Source: Pseudomonas sp. R76 (GTDB lineage: Bacteria; Pseudomonadota; Gammaproteobacteria; Pseudomonadales; Pseudomonadaceae). From it: DNA of 64,000 nucleotides. The notes under the pieces were generated by a model that searched no databases, had not been told where the DNA came from, and was given only the letters and a program-made list of their open reading frames with translations. A program made the position numbers and the translations under genes. This document shows positions 1-8,108 of this stretch, one piece after another; within the stretch, counting starts at the first letter, position 1; each line of letters starts with the position of its first letter. The stretch is taken from NCBI RefSeq assembly GCF_009834565.1, contig NZ_CP019428.1, positions 2,046,001 through 2,110,000 of the forward strand, given 5' to 3'.

Positions 1-256
1 ACCTGGGGTTTACCGATCTCAATGGTCAGGCAACGTTTTTTACTCCTGATGTTTTTAGAAGATGATTTTCTACTTCTTGTCGTTTGGATAAAACCGCGGA
101 TCTTAAGTAGATAATTGCGCCGTATATTTTGGTTTGACCCCGATATCCTATGGTCTGCCTCTATTTCTGTATGGGATCAGAAAAGACCAATTGCAGTTGT
201 CGTGGTCTGGCTCCGATATATTTGCCGATATTCCGACCCCAATATTCCAATGCGGC
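1..256. other. AT-rich stretch without a supported gene
   Basis: No convincing reading frame or RNA gene is visible. Two imperfect direct repeats, tggtttgaccccgatat near 131 and tggtctggctccgatat near 202, are the only structure I noticed. The base composition matches the AT-rich gene that follows rather than the GC-rich core, so this is probably the edge of an acquired segment. Confidence 0.4.
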
Positions 257-1039
257 TCAGTGCATAAGTTGCTCGATTTTCAGATAGTTGTTTATTGCTG
301 TTAAAATTTCTTCCGCTTTGGGCTCGAAAGCAATTCGCTTGCTGTTGTATAAGTTTGCAGCCAAGCTTGGATTGAATTTTTGCAAGTCGGATGTTCGCGG
401 AGCTAGATCTGGCATTCTTTGGGAGAACTCAGTAGTGGATTCTCCAACCAGAAATAGATTTTTTGTGATTAGATCATTGAACTCTGTAATAAGCCTTCTG
501 ATGTTCGATGGTAGGATGGGAGATATGGATAATCGCTTAAGTTCGGCTTGGGTATCCGCTAATTTCTCGGTATACGCAATCGCGGGGTGCTCATATTTCT
601 GCCAATTTGAAAGCAGAATTGCGGGGTTTGTAATGACTTTTTTAGGAGGCTCGGTGGCGGAATCTTCAGGCCCTTCTGTGATAGGTCTCAAATATTTTTC
701 AGAAACAATGGCCCTGGTAAGTATTTTATATACTTCTTTTTGATGTTCTTTGTCAATTTTCACTTCAGATGCAAAGAAATTATCTACGTAGCTATCTACC
801 ATTTGATAGGTGTTTAACCTGATGATTAGATTTAGGTCGCATTCCTTAATAAACTCTATTTCAGTTTTATTCTGAAAAAAACCCAACACTTCTTCGAAGA
901 TTTTAAGTTGTAGCTTGAAAACTTCGGTTCTTATAGGTGCGAATAGAGTTTTTCTAGCTTGCAGGTAACTTAAAATTGTTATCGATCCTACGATCAAAAA
1001 AAATAATATATTTGTAATTTCTTTGATGTCTGTAATCAT
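257..1039 (-). CDS. Hypothetical membrane-anchored protein, AT-rich
   Basis: I do not recognise this protein of about 260 residues. The N-terminus holds one hydrophobic helix (roughly residues 8-24, ITNILFFLIVGSITILSY), followed by a long charged, helix-rich region without Cys or metal motifs, so a single-pass protein with a cytoplasmic domain is likely. The start at 1039 is preferred over an upstream ATG at 1051 because GGAG lies six bases before it. The gene is clearly AT-richer than its neighbours and stands alone, which suggests horizontal acquisition. Function is unknown; single-pass proteins of this size also occur in defence islands, but nothing here proves that role. Confidence 0.6.
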   Translation of the reverse strand: MITDIKEITNILFFLIVGSITILSYLQARKTLFAPIRTEVFKLQLKIFEEVLGFFQNKTEIEFIKECDLNLIIRLNTYQMVDSYVDNFFASEVKIDKEHQKEVYKILTRAIVSEKYLRPITEGPEDSATEPPKKVITNPAILLSNWQKYEHPAIAYTEKLADTQAELKRLSISPILPSNIRRLITEFNDLITKNLFLVGESTTEFSQRMPDLAPRTSDLQKFNPSLAANLYNSKRIAFEPKAEEILTAINNYLKIEQLMH

Positions 1040-1190
1040 GAACTGCTCCATTGTTAGCGTATTTATCGGTCCTAAACGTATAGTAACTGTGGGCTATCAC
1101 CCGCGGCAATGCGTTATTCTGGAACGATGCCGAACCATTGGTGAATTACTCTGGATTTTCATTTGTATGTAGGTAAAAGTTTTCAGCTTT

Positions 1191-1210
1191 CGTGGGGAAA
1201 AATCCCACGG
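1191..1210. other. Perfect-arm hairpin CGTGGGG/CCCACGG type
   Basis: The sequence CGTGGGGAAAAATCCCACGG forms a hairpin with CGTGGG/CCCACG arms in the otherwise empty 1040-1337 gap, upstream of the DUF6124 gene. A nearly identical palindrome (18 of 20 bases) lies at 62921-62940. It is not followed by a T-tract long enough for a confident terminator call. Confidence 0.4.
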
Positions 1211-1337
1211 CTTTCTAAGCTTGCCCGTCAGACCTTACACCGCTAACCTCCTCAAGCCGCTACAAACCCAGCGGCCGGAGGTGGAAGTCCGTATTGCTAA
1301 GGCGTTTTAACTCCCGAAAATATTTGGAGCTTCGCCC

Positions 1338-1706
1338 ATGCCTAACAAATCACGCAAACCTTATGTCGATCAAAACACTGCGCCCGTCGATGCCAAGCTA
1401 CAAACGGCTGCCCAACGAGCAATTCACCATTACCTGCCACCATCTGACGACAACGCCGCCCCCGCCGACCACCCAACCGGCAATCTATTCTCCGTCAGCC
1501 CCAACATCGACACCGAAACCCTCCTAGCCAACGCATCCGAAAACCTCGACTCCGCCAACCAAATGGCCGCCACCCTGGCCTTCGACCTCGAAGACCCGCA
1601 CCGCGCCATCCTCCTCGGCATCCAACAACTCATCGACCTAAGCGCTCTACTCGTCGCCCGAGCCCAGGAGCAAGTCGCACCTGCCGCCAACCCAGCCAAA
1701 GCCTGA
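1338..1706 (+). CDS. DUF6124 family protein
   Basis: This 122-residue acidic soluble protein has the layout of the small Pseudomonas family DUF6124 (related to DUF3077). It has a Lys/Arg-rich start (MPNKSRKPYVD), a linker containing LFSVSPNIDTETLLANASENLDSA, and a C-terminal helix around LEDPHRAILLGIQQLIDLSALLVARA. The start sits behind a weak GGAG-like site. Members are often found in multiple copies per genome. No biochemical role is established to my knowledge. No signal peptide is present, so it is expected in the cytoplasm. It is monocistronic, ending about 145 bases before the next small gene. Confidence 0.75.
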   Translation: MPNKSRKPYVDQNTAPVDAKLQTAAQRAIHHYLPPSDDNAAPADHPTGNLFSVSPNIDTETLLANASENLDSANQMAATLAFDLEDPHRAILLGIQQLIDLSALLVARAQEQVAPAANPAKA

Positions 1707-1851
1707 CCCCAACCCCGCCGCCTCACCCCAAGGCGGCAACCTGAACCCATGCTGTCACCCCGCAAAGTTTCATAATTCCCTGCACCGTTGAGGACTACGC
1801 TCCCACTTAAGAGAGGCCCCCCGCACCTCCAGCCCATAGGGAACTGAAAAC

Positions 1852-2073
1852 ATGATCTCGAACCTGGTTAAAGTCGTGATGATTGCTGGCACGCTGCTGT
1901 TGGGCGCTTGTTCGACGGGTTCGTCGGGCGGAGGCAGTGACCCTTGTTTTTCAGGCGGATGCCAGGCGTTTGGGGACCATAGCCCGAGCAAGGCGGCCAA
2001 GATGAATTTTGGCGGGAGTGGGTTGGGGAGTAGTTATGGGGAGTATGGGTCGGGGTTGTTGCATGATGATTGA
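1852..2073 (+). CDS. Small Gly/Ser-rich lipoprotein
   Basis: This 73-residue protein has a type II signal peptide: positive start, hydrophobic core, and lipobox LLGAC with the acylated Cys at residue 20. The mature part is short and rich in Gly and Ser (STGSSGGGSDPCFSGGCQ, then GGSGLGSSYGEYGSG), with two further cysteines that could form a disulphide. No catalytic domain is visible. It is most likely a small envelope lipoprotein of unknown function. A REP element follows about 40 bases downstream and may mark the transcript end. Confidence 0.65.
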   Translation: MISNLVKVVMIAGTLLLGACSTGSSGGGSDPCFSGGCQAFGDHSPSKAAKMNFGGSGLGSSYGEYGSGLLHDD

Positions 2074-2113
2074 TGGGGTGGTGGGGCAGTCATTTGTTGG
2101 TTGACTGACCCAC

Positions 2114-2141
2114 CGCTATCGCGGGCAAGCCCGCTCCCACA
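2114..2141. repeat. Single REP element
   Basis: CTATCGCGGGCAAGCCCGCT followed by CCCACA is a lone copy of the Pseudomonas REP family found in pairs elsewhere in the window. It lies between the convergent ends of the small lipoprotein gene and the AraJ-like transporter gene. Confidence 0.75.
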
Positions 2142-2180
2142 TTAGAGTTTCCACATTGGGGTGTGGTGGTGTGGGAAATA

Positions 2181-3368
2181 TCAGTGGCCGCCTTTCATGC
2201 GGCGGGCGATGAGGTAGATGCCCAGGCCGGCCAGCGCTGTGGCGGCGCCGATGTAGCCGGTGCTGGTCCAGCCGTAACCCGCCGTAATCGCCATGCCGCC
2301 AAACCACGGCCCCAGCGCATTCGCCAGGTTGAATGCTGCGTGGTTGGACGCTGCCGCCAGGCTTGGGGCTTCGTGGGCGATGTCCATCAGGCGGATTTGC
2401 AGCGGTGCGGCCAACGCCACCATGGTGCCGACCAGGCCCATGCTCAGCAGCACGCCCCACAGCGACGATGCCGCGAAGGGGAAGAACAGCAACACGGCTA
2501 TCGACCACACCAATATCAAGCCCACGGCGCGAAATTGCATACGGTCGAACAGTTTGCCGCCGGCAATGTTGCCGATGATGCCGCCGACGCCAAACGCAGC
2601 GAGGCCGAAGGGGATCCATTGTGGCGAGACTTTGGTCACTTCGAGCATGGTCGGGGCGAGGTAGCTGAACACGCAGAACATGCCGGCAAAGCCAATCGCG
2701 CCAATCGACAGGGCCATCCACACTTGGGGTTTGGTGAAGGCGCGCAGTTCTTTGCGCGGGTCGCTGCGTGGTTCGTCGTGGCGGTCGGGCACGAATTGCC
2801 AGACGAGGAAGAGGGTGCACACGGCGATGGCGCTGACCAGGGCGAACGCCGAGCGCCAGCCCAGGTGTTGGCCCAGGAAGGTGGCGATGGGGTTGCCGAG
2901 CAGCATGGCGAGGGTGAGGCCCATCATCACGCGGGCCACGGCGCCGGCGCGTTTGTCGTTGGGCACCATGCTGGAGGCGACGACGGCGGCGATGCCGAAG
3001 TAGGCGCCGTGGGGCAGGCCGCTGATGAAGCGGAAGGCCACCAGCGAGCCGAAAGTCGGGGTGAAGGCGGTGGCGAGGTTGCCCAACGCGTACAGGCCCA
3101 TCAGTAATAAGAGCATGTGTTTGCGCAGCAGCTTGGCGCCGAGGATGGCCAGCAATGGCGCGCCGACCATGACGCCGAGGGCGTAGGCGCTGATGGCGTG
3201 GCCGACTTGCGGTTCGCTCAAGTTCAAATTGTGGGCGATGTCGGGCATCAAGCCCATGATGGCGAATTCGCCGGTGCCGATCGCGAAGGCGCCCACGGCC
3301 ATGGCAGCTTCCATTTTGGCGGCGCTGCGCGCGGGCAGTACGTGCCCGGGTGTTTGCTGGATAGTCAT
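2181..3368 (-). CDS. MFS transporter, AraJ-like
   Basis: A 395-residue, twelve-helix major facilitator of the DHA1 drug-efflux type. The N-terminal part (FAIGTGEFAIMGLMPDIAHNL, GHAISAYALGVMVGAPLLA, SGLPHGAYFG) closely matches E. coli AraJ and its relatives. An ATG at 3368 is preferred over the GTG at 3395 because transporter similarity starts just after it. It should act in the inner membrane as a proton-driven exporter of small molecules (sugars, nucleosides or drugs). The true substrate cannot be read from sequence. It is a single-gene unit with no regulator beside it. Confidence 0.85.
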   Translation of the reverse strand: MTIQQTPGHVLPARSAAKMEAAMAVGAFAIGTGEFAIMGLMPDIAHNLNLSEPQVGHAISAYALGVMVGAPLLAILGAKLLRKHMLLLLMGLYALGNLATAFTPTFGSLVAFRFISGLPHGAYFGIAAVVASSMVPNDKRAGAVARVMMGLTLAMLLGNPIATFLGQHLGWRSAFALVSAIAVCTLFLVWQFVPDRHDEPRSDPRKELRAFTKPQVWMALSIGAIGFAGMFCVFSYLAPTMLEVTKVSPQWIPFGLAAFGVGGIIGNIAGGKLFDRMQFRAVGLILVWSIAVLLFFPFAASSLWGVLLSMGLVGTMVALAAPLQIRLMDIAHEAPSLAAASNHAAFNLANALGPWFGGMAITAGYGWTSTGYIGAATALAGLGIYLIARRMKGGH

Positions 3369-3862
3369 GGGTAACTCTGTTTGGAAGGATTGCACGAAGG
3401 ACTGCCGCCGATGCTACGCAAGCAACGGCGAAGGTGTCTAGAACAGCCGTTTGCCGCGGAGTTCAGTTTCATCTAGGCGCCTGTGACGCCACGTCGCGCC
3501 TGTCAGGCTTGACACTGACGGGTTAAAACCCGCGATTTAGAGCTGTCAATTGGCCAAAGGACGCATAAACGCCGTTTAGCGTGATATTCTGCGCGCCGTC
3601 TTGGTCTAGTCTTTCCCCGGTGCGTACACCCGTATACGTCCCGGCGGTTGGCTGTCGCCCAGGTAGCTGAAGCCAATAATGATAAAAAGTCAGCGCAGAA
3701 GGGACATAAACAGTGAGGTCGATACGTCGGCCTTGTGTGCCCACCCTGCGGTTCTCATGTGAATGTGCAAACCCCGCGGCGCGCTGCCTGGCGCGGCGTG
3801 ATTGAGGGTTGCCCATGATCAGGGGCGGTGGGGCGGATGGCGTTTTATCATAGGTGCTACTG
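3369..3862. other. Intergenic region upstream of mqo
   Basis: About 490 bases separate the divergent AraJ-like and mqo genes. I found no credible coding region; the reverse-strand frame across 3523-3918 overlaps the mqo start and has unnatural composition. A GTCAG/CTGAC inverted repeat near 3503-3522 and a GGGTT/AACCC palindrome just after it could be regulatory. The region presumably carries both promoters and a long mqo leader. Confidence 0.4.
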
Positions 3863-5509
3863 ATGTTTAAAAAAGTAAACACTGCCCTGCTGGGGCTGGC
3901 TTTGTCGATGGGGATCACGTCCGTTCACGCGGAAGAGGCAAAGAAAGTCGATGTGCTGCTGATCGGCGGCGGCATCATGAGTGCGACCCTGGGTGTTTGG
4001 CTCAACGAGCTGCAGCCGGACTGGTCGATGGAGATGGTTGAGCGTCTTGATGGCGTGGCCGAAGAAAGCTCCAACGGCTGGAACAACGCCGGTACCGGTC
4101 ACTCGGCCCTGGCTGAGCTGAACTACACCCCGGAAGACAAGAACGGCAACGTTGAGATCCCGAAAGCGGTCGAGATCAACGAAGCGTTCCAGATCTCCCG
4201 TCAGTTCTGGTCCTGGCAGGTCCAGCAGGGCGTGCTGAAGAACCCGCGTTCGTTCATCAACTCCACACCGCACATGAGCTTTGTGTGGGGCGATGACAAC
4301 ATCAAGTTCCTGAAAAAACGCTACGAAGCCCTGCAGGCGAGCCCGCTGTTCGCCGGCATGCAGTACTCCGAAGACCCGGCGCAAATCGCCAAGTGGGTTC
4401 CGCTGATGATGGAAGGGCGTGACCCGAACCAGAAAATCGCGGCCACCTGGACCCCGATCGGCACCGACGTGAACTTCGGCGAGATCACCCGCCAGTTCGT
4501 CGCTCACCTGCAAACCACGCCGAAGTTTGACTTGAAACTGTCGAGCGAAGTGCAGGACATCACCAAGAACGCCGACGGTTCGTGGCGTGTGAGCTACAAA
4601 AACCTCAAAGACGGCACCAAGACTGAAACCGACGCCAAGTTTGTGTTCATCGGCGCCGGCGGCGGTGCCCTGCACCTGCTGCAGAAGTCGGGCATTCCTG
4701 AAGCCAAGGAATACGCAGGCTTCCCGGTTGGCGGTTCGTTCCTGGTGACCGATAACCCGGCCATCGCCGAGCAGCACCTGGCCAAGGCCTACGGTAAGGC
4801 TTCGGTTGGCGCACCACCGATGTCGGTTCCGCACCTGGACACCCGCGTGCTGGATGGCAAGCGTGTAATCCTGTTTGGCCCATTCGCGACCTTCTCGACC
4901 AAGTTCCTGAAAGAAGGCTCGTACCTGGACTTGCTGACCAGCACCACCACCCACAACATCTGGCCAATGACCAAAGTCGGTATTCGTGAATACCCACTGG
5001 TTGAGTACCTTGCCGGCCAACTGATGCTGTCGGATGACGACCGCTACAACGCGCTGAAAGAGTACTTCCCGAACGCCAAGAAAGAAGACTGGCGCCTGTG
5101 GCAAGCCGGTCAGCGCGTGCAGATCATCAAGCGTGACGAAGAGCAGGGCGGCGTCCTGAAACTCGGCACCGAAGTGGTCAGCTCCGCCGACAACACTATT
5201 GCAGGCCTGTTGGGTGCATCGCCAGGCGCGTCCACCGCGGCTCCGATCATGCTGACCGTGCTGCAAAAAGTGTTCAAGGACAAGGTGGCGACCCCTGAGT
5301 GGCAAGCCAAGCTGCACCAGATCGTACCGAGCTACGGCACCAAGCTGAACGACAGCCCTGAAGCTGTTGCCAAGGAATGGGCCTACACCGCCGGTATCCT
5401 GCAACTGACGCCGCCGCCTGCGATTCCGCAGTTGAACGCGCCAAAGGCTACCGAGGCTGCCAAGCCAGCGGCTGAGCCGAGCAAGCCGGCGTCTGACCTG
5501 GCGCTGTAA
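3863..5509 (+). CDS. mqo: Malate:quinone oxidoreductase
   Basis: FAD enzyme oxidising L-malate to oxaloacetate and passing electrons to the quinone pool, bypassing NAD-dependent malate dehydrogenase in the TCA cycle. The 548 residues start with a signal-like segment ([17 protein letters not shown]...VHA, likely cleaved near residue 23), then the dinucleotide-binding motif [14 protein letters not shown] at about 31-44 and the family hallmark [19 protein letters not shown]. The C-terminus carries an Ala/Pro/Lys-rich tail after residue 520. An ATG at 3863 is chosen over the GTG at 3854 because it begins the signal peptide. A strong terminator follows directly, so the gene is transcribed alone. 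Confidence 0.95.
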   Translation: MFKKVNTALLGLALSMGITSVHAEEAKKVDVLLIGGGIMSATLGVWLNELQPDWSMEMVERLDGVAEESSNGWNNAGTGHSALAELNYTPEDKNGNVEIPKAVEINEAFQISRQFWSWQVQQGVLKNPRSFINSTPHMSFVWGDDNIKFLKKRYEALQASPLFAGMQYSEDPAQIAKWVPLMMEGRDPNQKIAATWTPIGTDVNFGEITRQFVAHLQTTPKFDLKLSSEVQDITKNADGSWRVSYKNLKDGTKTETDAKFVFIGAGGGALHLLQKSGIPEAKEYAGFPVGGSFLVTDNPAIAEQHLAKAYGKASVGAPPMSVPHLDTRVLDGKRVILFGPFATFSTKFLKEGSYLDLLTSTTTHNIWPMTKVGIREYPLVEYLAGQLMLSDDDRYNALKEYFPNAKKEDWRLWQAGQRVQIIKRDEEQGGVLKLGTEVVSSADNTIAGLLGASPGASTAAPIMLTVLQKVFKDKVATPEWQAKLHQIVPSYGTKLNDSPEAVAKEWAYTAGILQLTPPPAIPQLNAPKATEAAKPAAEPSKPASDLAL

Positions 5510-5531
5510 GCCAAAGGTTAAACCGCTGTAA

Positions 5532-5569
5532 GAAGCCCGCTGAACCGGTAACGGTCAGCGGGCTTTTTT
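5532..5569 (+). terminator. Rho-independent terminator of mqo
   Basis: An 11-base-pair stem AAGCCCGCTGA / TCAGCGGGCTT around an 11-base loop, followed by a run of T, lies 24 bases after the mqo stop codon. Confidence 0.9.
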
Positions 5570-5599
5570 GTGCCCAGTGTTTACACCTTGAAGTGCCTG

Positions 5600-6001
5600 A
5601 CTTGCTCATGCAGGTGCAAGGCCAGTGCATTGCCGGGATCGCACAGCAGGTACAGCCGCCATCCTCGCGGCACTGCAGCCCTTGATGACGGCGGCGTTAT
5701 CGACCGGCAGCAGCGCCGAGCGCAGCGGTGGCTGGCAGTGGGCCGGGCTGATCACCAGCTTTGCTGGGGTCTGTATCGTGATCGCCGGGCAATACAGCAA
5801 TAGCGGCCAAAGCGTCGGGCTGGTTATGTATTTGCTGCCACTGGCCGCCGCGTTGGGGCTTACGCTGGCCACCCTGTATGAGCGCCGCAGTGGGCAACGC
5901 CAGGACGCAGGCTTGGTGCTGCCGCTGTTCTCCAGTCGCTGCTGACCTTGATCGGCTTCACCTTTGCAGTAACCGACCGTCGCGTGCGCTTCCTGAGGCC
6001 T
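5600..6001 (+). pseudogene. Relic of an EamA/DMT-family transporter
   Basis: The frame starting near 5625 reads AAILAALQPLMTAAL, WQWAGLITSFAGVCIVIAG and LVMYLLPLAAALGLTLATLYERR, which are typical central helices of ten-helix EamA drug/metabolite transporters. The first helices are missing. The frame stops at 5945 (LPLFSSRC), while transporter-like coding resumes in another frame (LQSLLTLIGFTFAVTDRR), so there is at least one frameshift. The second half of a normal 290-residue protein is absent. No start codon with a ribosome site is visible. I read this as a decayed remnant, not an expressed gene. Confidence 0.75.
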
Positions 6002-6128
6002 GCCAGTTCAGCAAGCTGACAGACATCACCTGTTACAAAGAACCCAGGCCTAAGCAGGAGCGTGGCTGAAACATGGGGGCATTTTTTACTGGTGCAGGTG
6101 TTGGGCTGTAACGCCCGAGGATTTTTGT

Positions 6129-6458
6129 ATGTTGCTACGTTATGCAGCAATGGCGGCAGTGGTCGTCGCGGCATCCGGGTGTGTGCAAGAGCGCGTTGTG
6201 CATGACCGCAGGCCGGTACAGCGTGAATATGTCGAAGTGGTTGCGCCACAACCGCCACCGGTCCAGGTGATCGAAGTCGAACCCGCGGCACGTTACGGCT
6301 ATGTGTGGTCGCGCGGTTACTGGCGCTGGGAAGGCGGGCGATACGTCGCGGTACACGGCCATTGGGAGCAAGTGCGCGAAGGCTATCGTTATGTGCATCC
6401 GCACTGGGTGCAGCGCAATGACGGTTACCACTGGCAGGGCGGCGGCTGGGTGCGTTGA
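6129..6458 (+). CDS. YXWGXW-type repeat lipoprotein
   Basis: This 109-residue envelope protein has a type II signal peptide ending in AASGC (Cys at residue 18). After a Pro-rich spacer (VVAPQPPPVQVIEVEP) come Trp/Tyr/Gly-rich repeats: YVWSRGYWRWEGGRYVAVHGHWE and YHWQGGGWVR. This is the pattern of the YXWGXW family, found in many Proteobacteria with unknown role. Acylation would place it in the inner or outer membrane facing the periplasm. It ends only eight bases before the convergent neighbour. Confidence 0.75.
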   Translation: MLLRYAAMAAVVVAASGCVQERVVHDRRPVQREYVEVVAPQPPPVQVIEVEPAARYGYVWSRGYWRWEGGRYVAVHGHWEQVREGYRYVHPHWVQRNDGYHWQGGGWVR

Positions 6459-6465
6459 GCCTGCG

Positions 6466-6840
6466 CTAGATCGGCTTCTGGGTGCCCAGGAGCCGAACCT
6501 CCCGCAACAACGCGGCACCGAGTTGATCGGTGCCCAGTTCCTTGTAGCCCACTGCCTTGATCTCGCCGTTCTCTTCGGCCTGGATGATGATCACCGGCGT
6601 TTCTTTGCCCGTGGCTTCGTCCACATGCACGGCATATTGGGGAATCTCCAGCTTGATCGGCGTACCCGCCGCTTTGCCTTGCACGTTGATCAAGAACGCT
6701 GCACAGCCGGTGTCCACATCCGCGCTGGTGGCAGAGCGACCACTGACGAAACAGCTTTTCGGCAGGTCGGGCCAGGCGATGGTGTCGGCGGCAGCCAGGG
6801 TGGAGGCCAAGCTCAAAGTAGCGAGTAGCAGGATGCGCAC
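6466..6840 (-). CDS. Secreted hypothetical protein
   Basis: The product of about 124 residues starts with a Sec signal peptide (VRILLLATLSLASTLAAA) and has a mature domain with two cysteines (SCFVSG, DTGCAAF) that could pair in the periplasm. I chose the GTG at 6840, preceded by AAGAGACAG, over the TTG at 6882, because it places the signal peptide at the start. I recognise no named domain. Motifs such as TPVIIIQAEENGEIKAVGYKELG suggest a small beta-rich fold. It is convergent with the YXWGXW lipoprotein and stands alone. Confidence 0.6.
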   Translation of the reverse strand: MRILLLATLSLASTLAAADTIAWPDLPKSCFVSGRSATSADVDTGCAAFLINVQGKAAGTPIKLEIPQYAVHVDEATGKETPVIIIQAEENGEIKAVGYKELGTDQLGAALLREVRLLGTQKPI

Positions 6841-6910
6841 GTGAGTCTGTCTCTTGATCAAGGTTGAACGCGGTTTTACCAAAGCCTGAACAGCGTCGCA
6901 ATGGTGTGGC

Positions 6911-7306
6911 TCAGCCCAGCCGTTTCATGCCTGTGGCCTTGGCCGCGTTTTGATCAAAGGTGGCGGTGTATTCACAACCGGCCGCATGGGCGCAGCGCTC
7001 TATCAGGTAGTCGGCGAAGTCGGCTTTGCCTGCGGTGAATCGGCGCAGAGCCTGCCAGATGATCTCGGCATGTTCGACGGTCAATTCACGTGTGCGCAAC
7101 AGCGTTTCCAGCACGGTCACCACCTCACTCTTGGCCGACTCGTAGCAGCTTTGTAACACCCAGACCAGTTCCACCACCGACACCAGGCTGACAAAGCCTG
7201 GCGACAATGTGGTGAGTGATTCGATCAGCTCCGATGCCTTGGGCGATTGGACCGGGTCATCCTGGGTGACATAACGCACCAGCACATTGGTATCCAGGCC
7301 GATCAT
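6911..7306 (-). CDS. PIN-domain toxin of a type II TA pair
   Basis: A 131-residue PIN ribonuclease of the VapC type. The acidic metal-binding residues are visible: Asp5 in MIGLDTN, Glu46 in SVVELVW, Asp96 or Asp99 in ADFADYLIE, and Asp118 in ATFDQN. Such toxins cut tRNA or rRNA when their antitoxin is lost. The start codon overlaps the stop codon of the upstream antitoxin gene (ATGA), so the two are translationally coupled. The target RNA cannot be predicted from sequence. Confidence 0.85.
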   Translation of the reverse strand: MIGLDTNVLVRYVTQDDPVQSPKASELIESLTTLSPGFVSLVSVVELVWVLQSCYESAKSEVVTVLETLLRTRELTVEHAEIIWQALRRFTAGKADFADYLIERCAHAAGCEYTATFDQNAAKATGMKRLG

Positions 7307-7560
7307 CGCGCTTTTGCTCCCTGGGTGGCGATGGCGTGGTTCATGGCATTGATCGACACGGCCTGGGCGGGCTTGCGGATCAACCCCTTGAGGTCCTGCA
7401 CGGTTTTGCTCGCGGCAATGATGGAAAACTTTCCGTCTTCCGTTTCGACAAATTCAACCCGGTCGCCGGTTTCCAGGCCCAATGCGGTGCGCACTTGGAT
7501 AGGAATGGTGATTTGCCCTTTTGAGGTAAGTTTTGCGGTGGCCATAGCTAATAACTCCAT
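7303..7560 (-). CDS. AbrB/MazE-type antitoxin
   Basis: An 85-residue antitoxin with an N-terminal SpoVT-AbrB swapped-hairpin DNA-binding domain (AKLTSKGQITIPIQVRTALGLETGDRVEF) and a C-terminal tail (SINAMNHAIATQGAKAR) that should wrap around the PIN toxin encoded next. Two starts are possible: ATG at 7560 with AAGGAA upstream, or ATG at 7545 with GGAG nine bases upstream; I list the longer form. It should repress its own promoter, where a palindrome lies just upstream. Confidence 0.85.
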   Translation of the reverse strand: MELLAMATAKLTSKGQITIPIQVRTALGLETGDRVEFVETEDGKFSIIAASKTVQDLKGLIRKPAQAVSINAMNHAIATQGAKAR

Positions 7561-7568
7561 CGTGATAT

Positions 7569-7588
7569 TCCTTACCCTAAGGTAAGGA
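7569..7588. promoter_or_regulatory. Palindromic operator of the TA operon
   Basis: TCCTTACCCTAAGGTAAGGA has two perfect eight-base arms around CTAA and sits nine bases upstream of the longer antitoxin start. AbrB-type antitoxins commonly bind such palindromes over their own promoter, so autoregulation is inferred. Confidence 0.6.
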
Positions 7589-7715
7589 TTGATGAAGGGC
7601 AAGATCCGTTGGTCCATAGGTCGCTCTGCTGGTGTGAGTAAATGGGAACAGGTAAAACCCTAGTTCGAACTGTTCGCGCTCACACGCTTTCCTGCACCCC
7701 AAAGAGATACAAGCT

Positions 7716-8108
7716 ATGACCGACCGCAAGCTCATCATCCCTCCTGCCATGCAACCCATTGTTGAGCGCGCGGGCTACGTGCCAGCCGTTAAAGTTGGAA
7801 ACACTTTGTACTGCGCAGGCCAGGTTGGCCGCACGCCGGAACTGGCCGTGATTGAAGACCCCGAGGCGCAATTCATGGCTGCCTGGGGCAACCTGCGGCA
7901 GGTATTGGAGGAGGGCGGTTGCAGCTTTGATGACGTGGTCGACATGACCACGTATCACGTGAACATGAGCCAGCACATGGCGGTTTTTCGCGAGGTGAAA
8001 AACCGCCTGTTTCCACGCGGGCATCGCGCCTGGACGACCATCGGCGTGTCAGAACTGGCGCATCCCGGGTTGCTGGTGGAAATCAAATGCGTGGCGGTGC
8101 AGCGTTAG
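7716..8108 (+). CDS. RidA family protein (atypical active site)
   Basis: A 130-residue member of the YjgF/YER057c/UK114 family of trimeric cytosolic proteins. Visible hallmarks are LYCAGQVGR, the central GNLRQVLEEGGCSFDDVV and the C-terminal GVSELAHPGLLVEIKCVAV. Archetypal RidA removes reactive 2-aminoacrylate with an Arg in a PAR(S/T) motif; here the matching segment is HRAWTTIGV, with Trp where Arg is expected. It therefore probably belongs to one of the Rid4-Rid7 groups and may not be an imine deaminase. It ends adjacent to the convergent ppnN gene and has no operon partner. Confidence 0.85.
   Translation: MTDRKLIIPPAMQPIVERAGYVPAVKVGNTLYCAGQVGRTPELAVIEDPEAQFMAAWGNLRQVLEEGGCSFDDVVDMTTYHVNMSQHMAVFREVKNRLFPRGHRAWTTIGVSELAHPGLLVEIKCVAVQR

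Noticed and set aside
2163..3107. 314-codon forward frame opposite the AraJ-like transporter
   Set aside because: Antisense shadow with Gly/Ala/His-rich low-complexity translation; the reverse strand encodes a clear twelve-helix transporter.
3523..3918. 131-codon reverse frame upstream of mqo
   Set aside because: It runs into the mqo signal peptide region, lacks a ribosome site and shows no conserved segment.
3857..5404. Long reverse-strand frame opposite mqo
   Set aside because: It mirrors the codon structure of mqo, has His/Gln/Val-rich unnatural composition and no family motif. The same applies to long frames opposite gyrA, rpsA and fabV.
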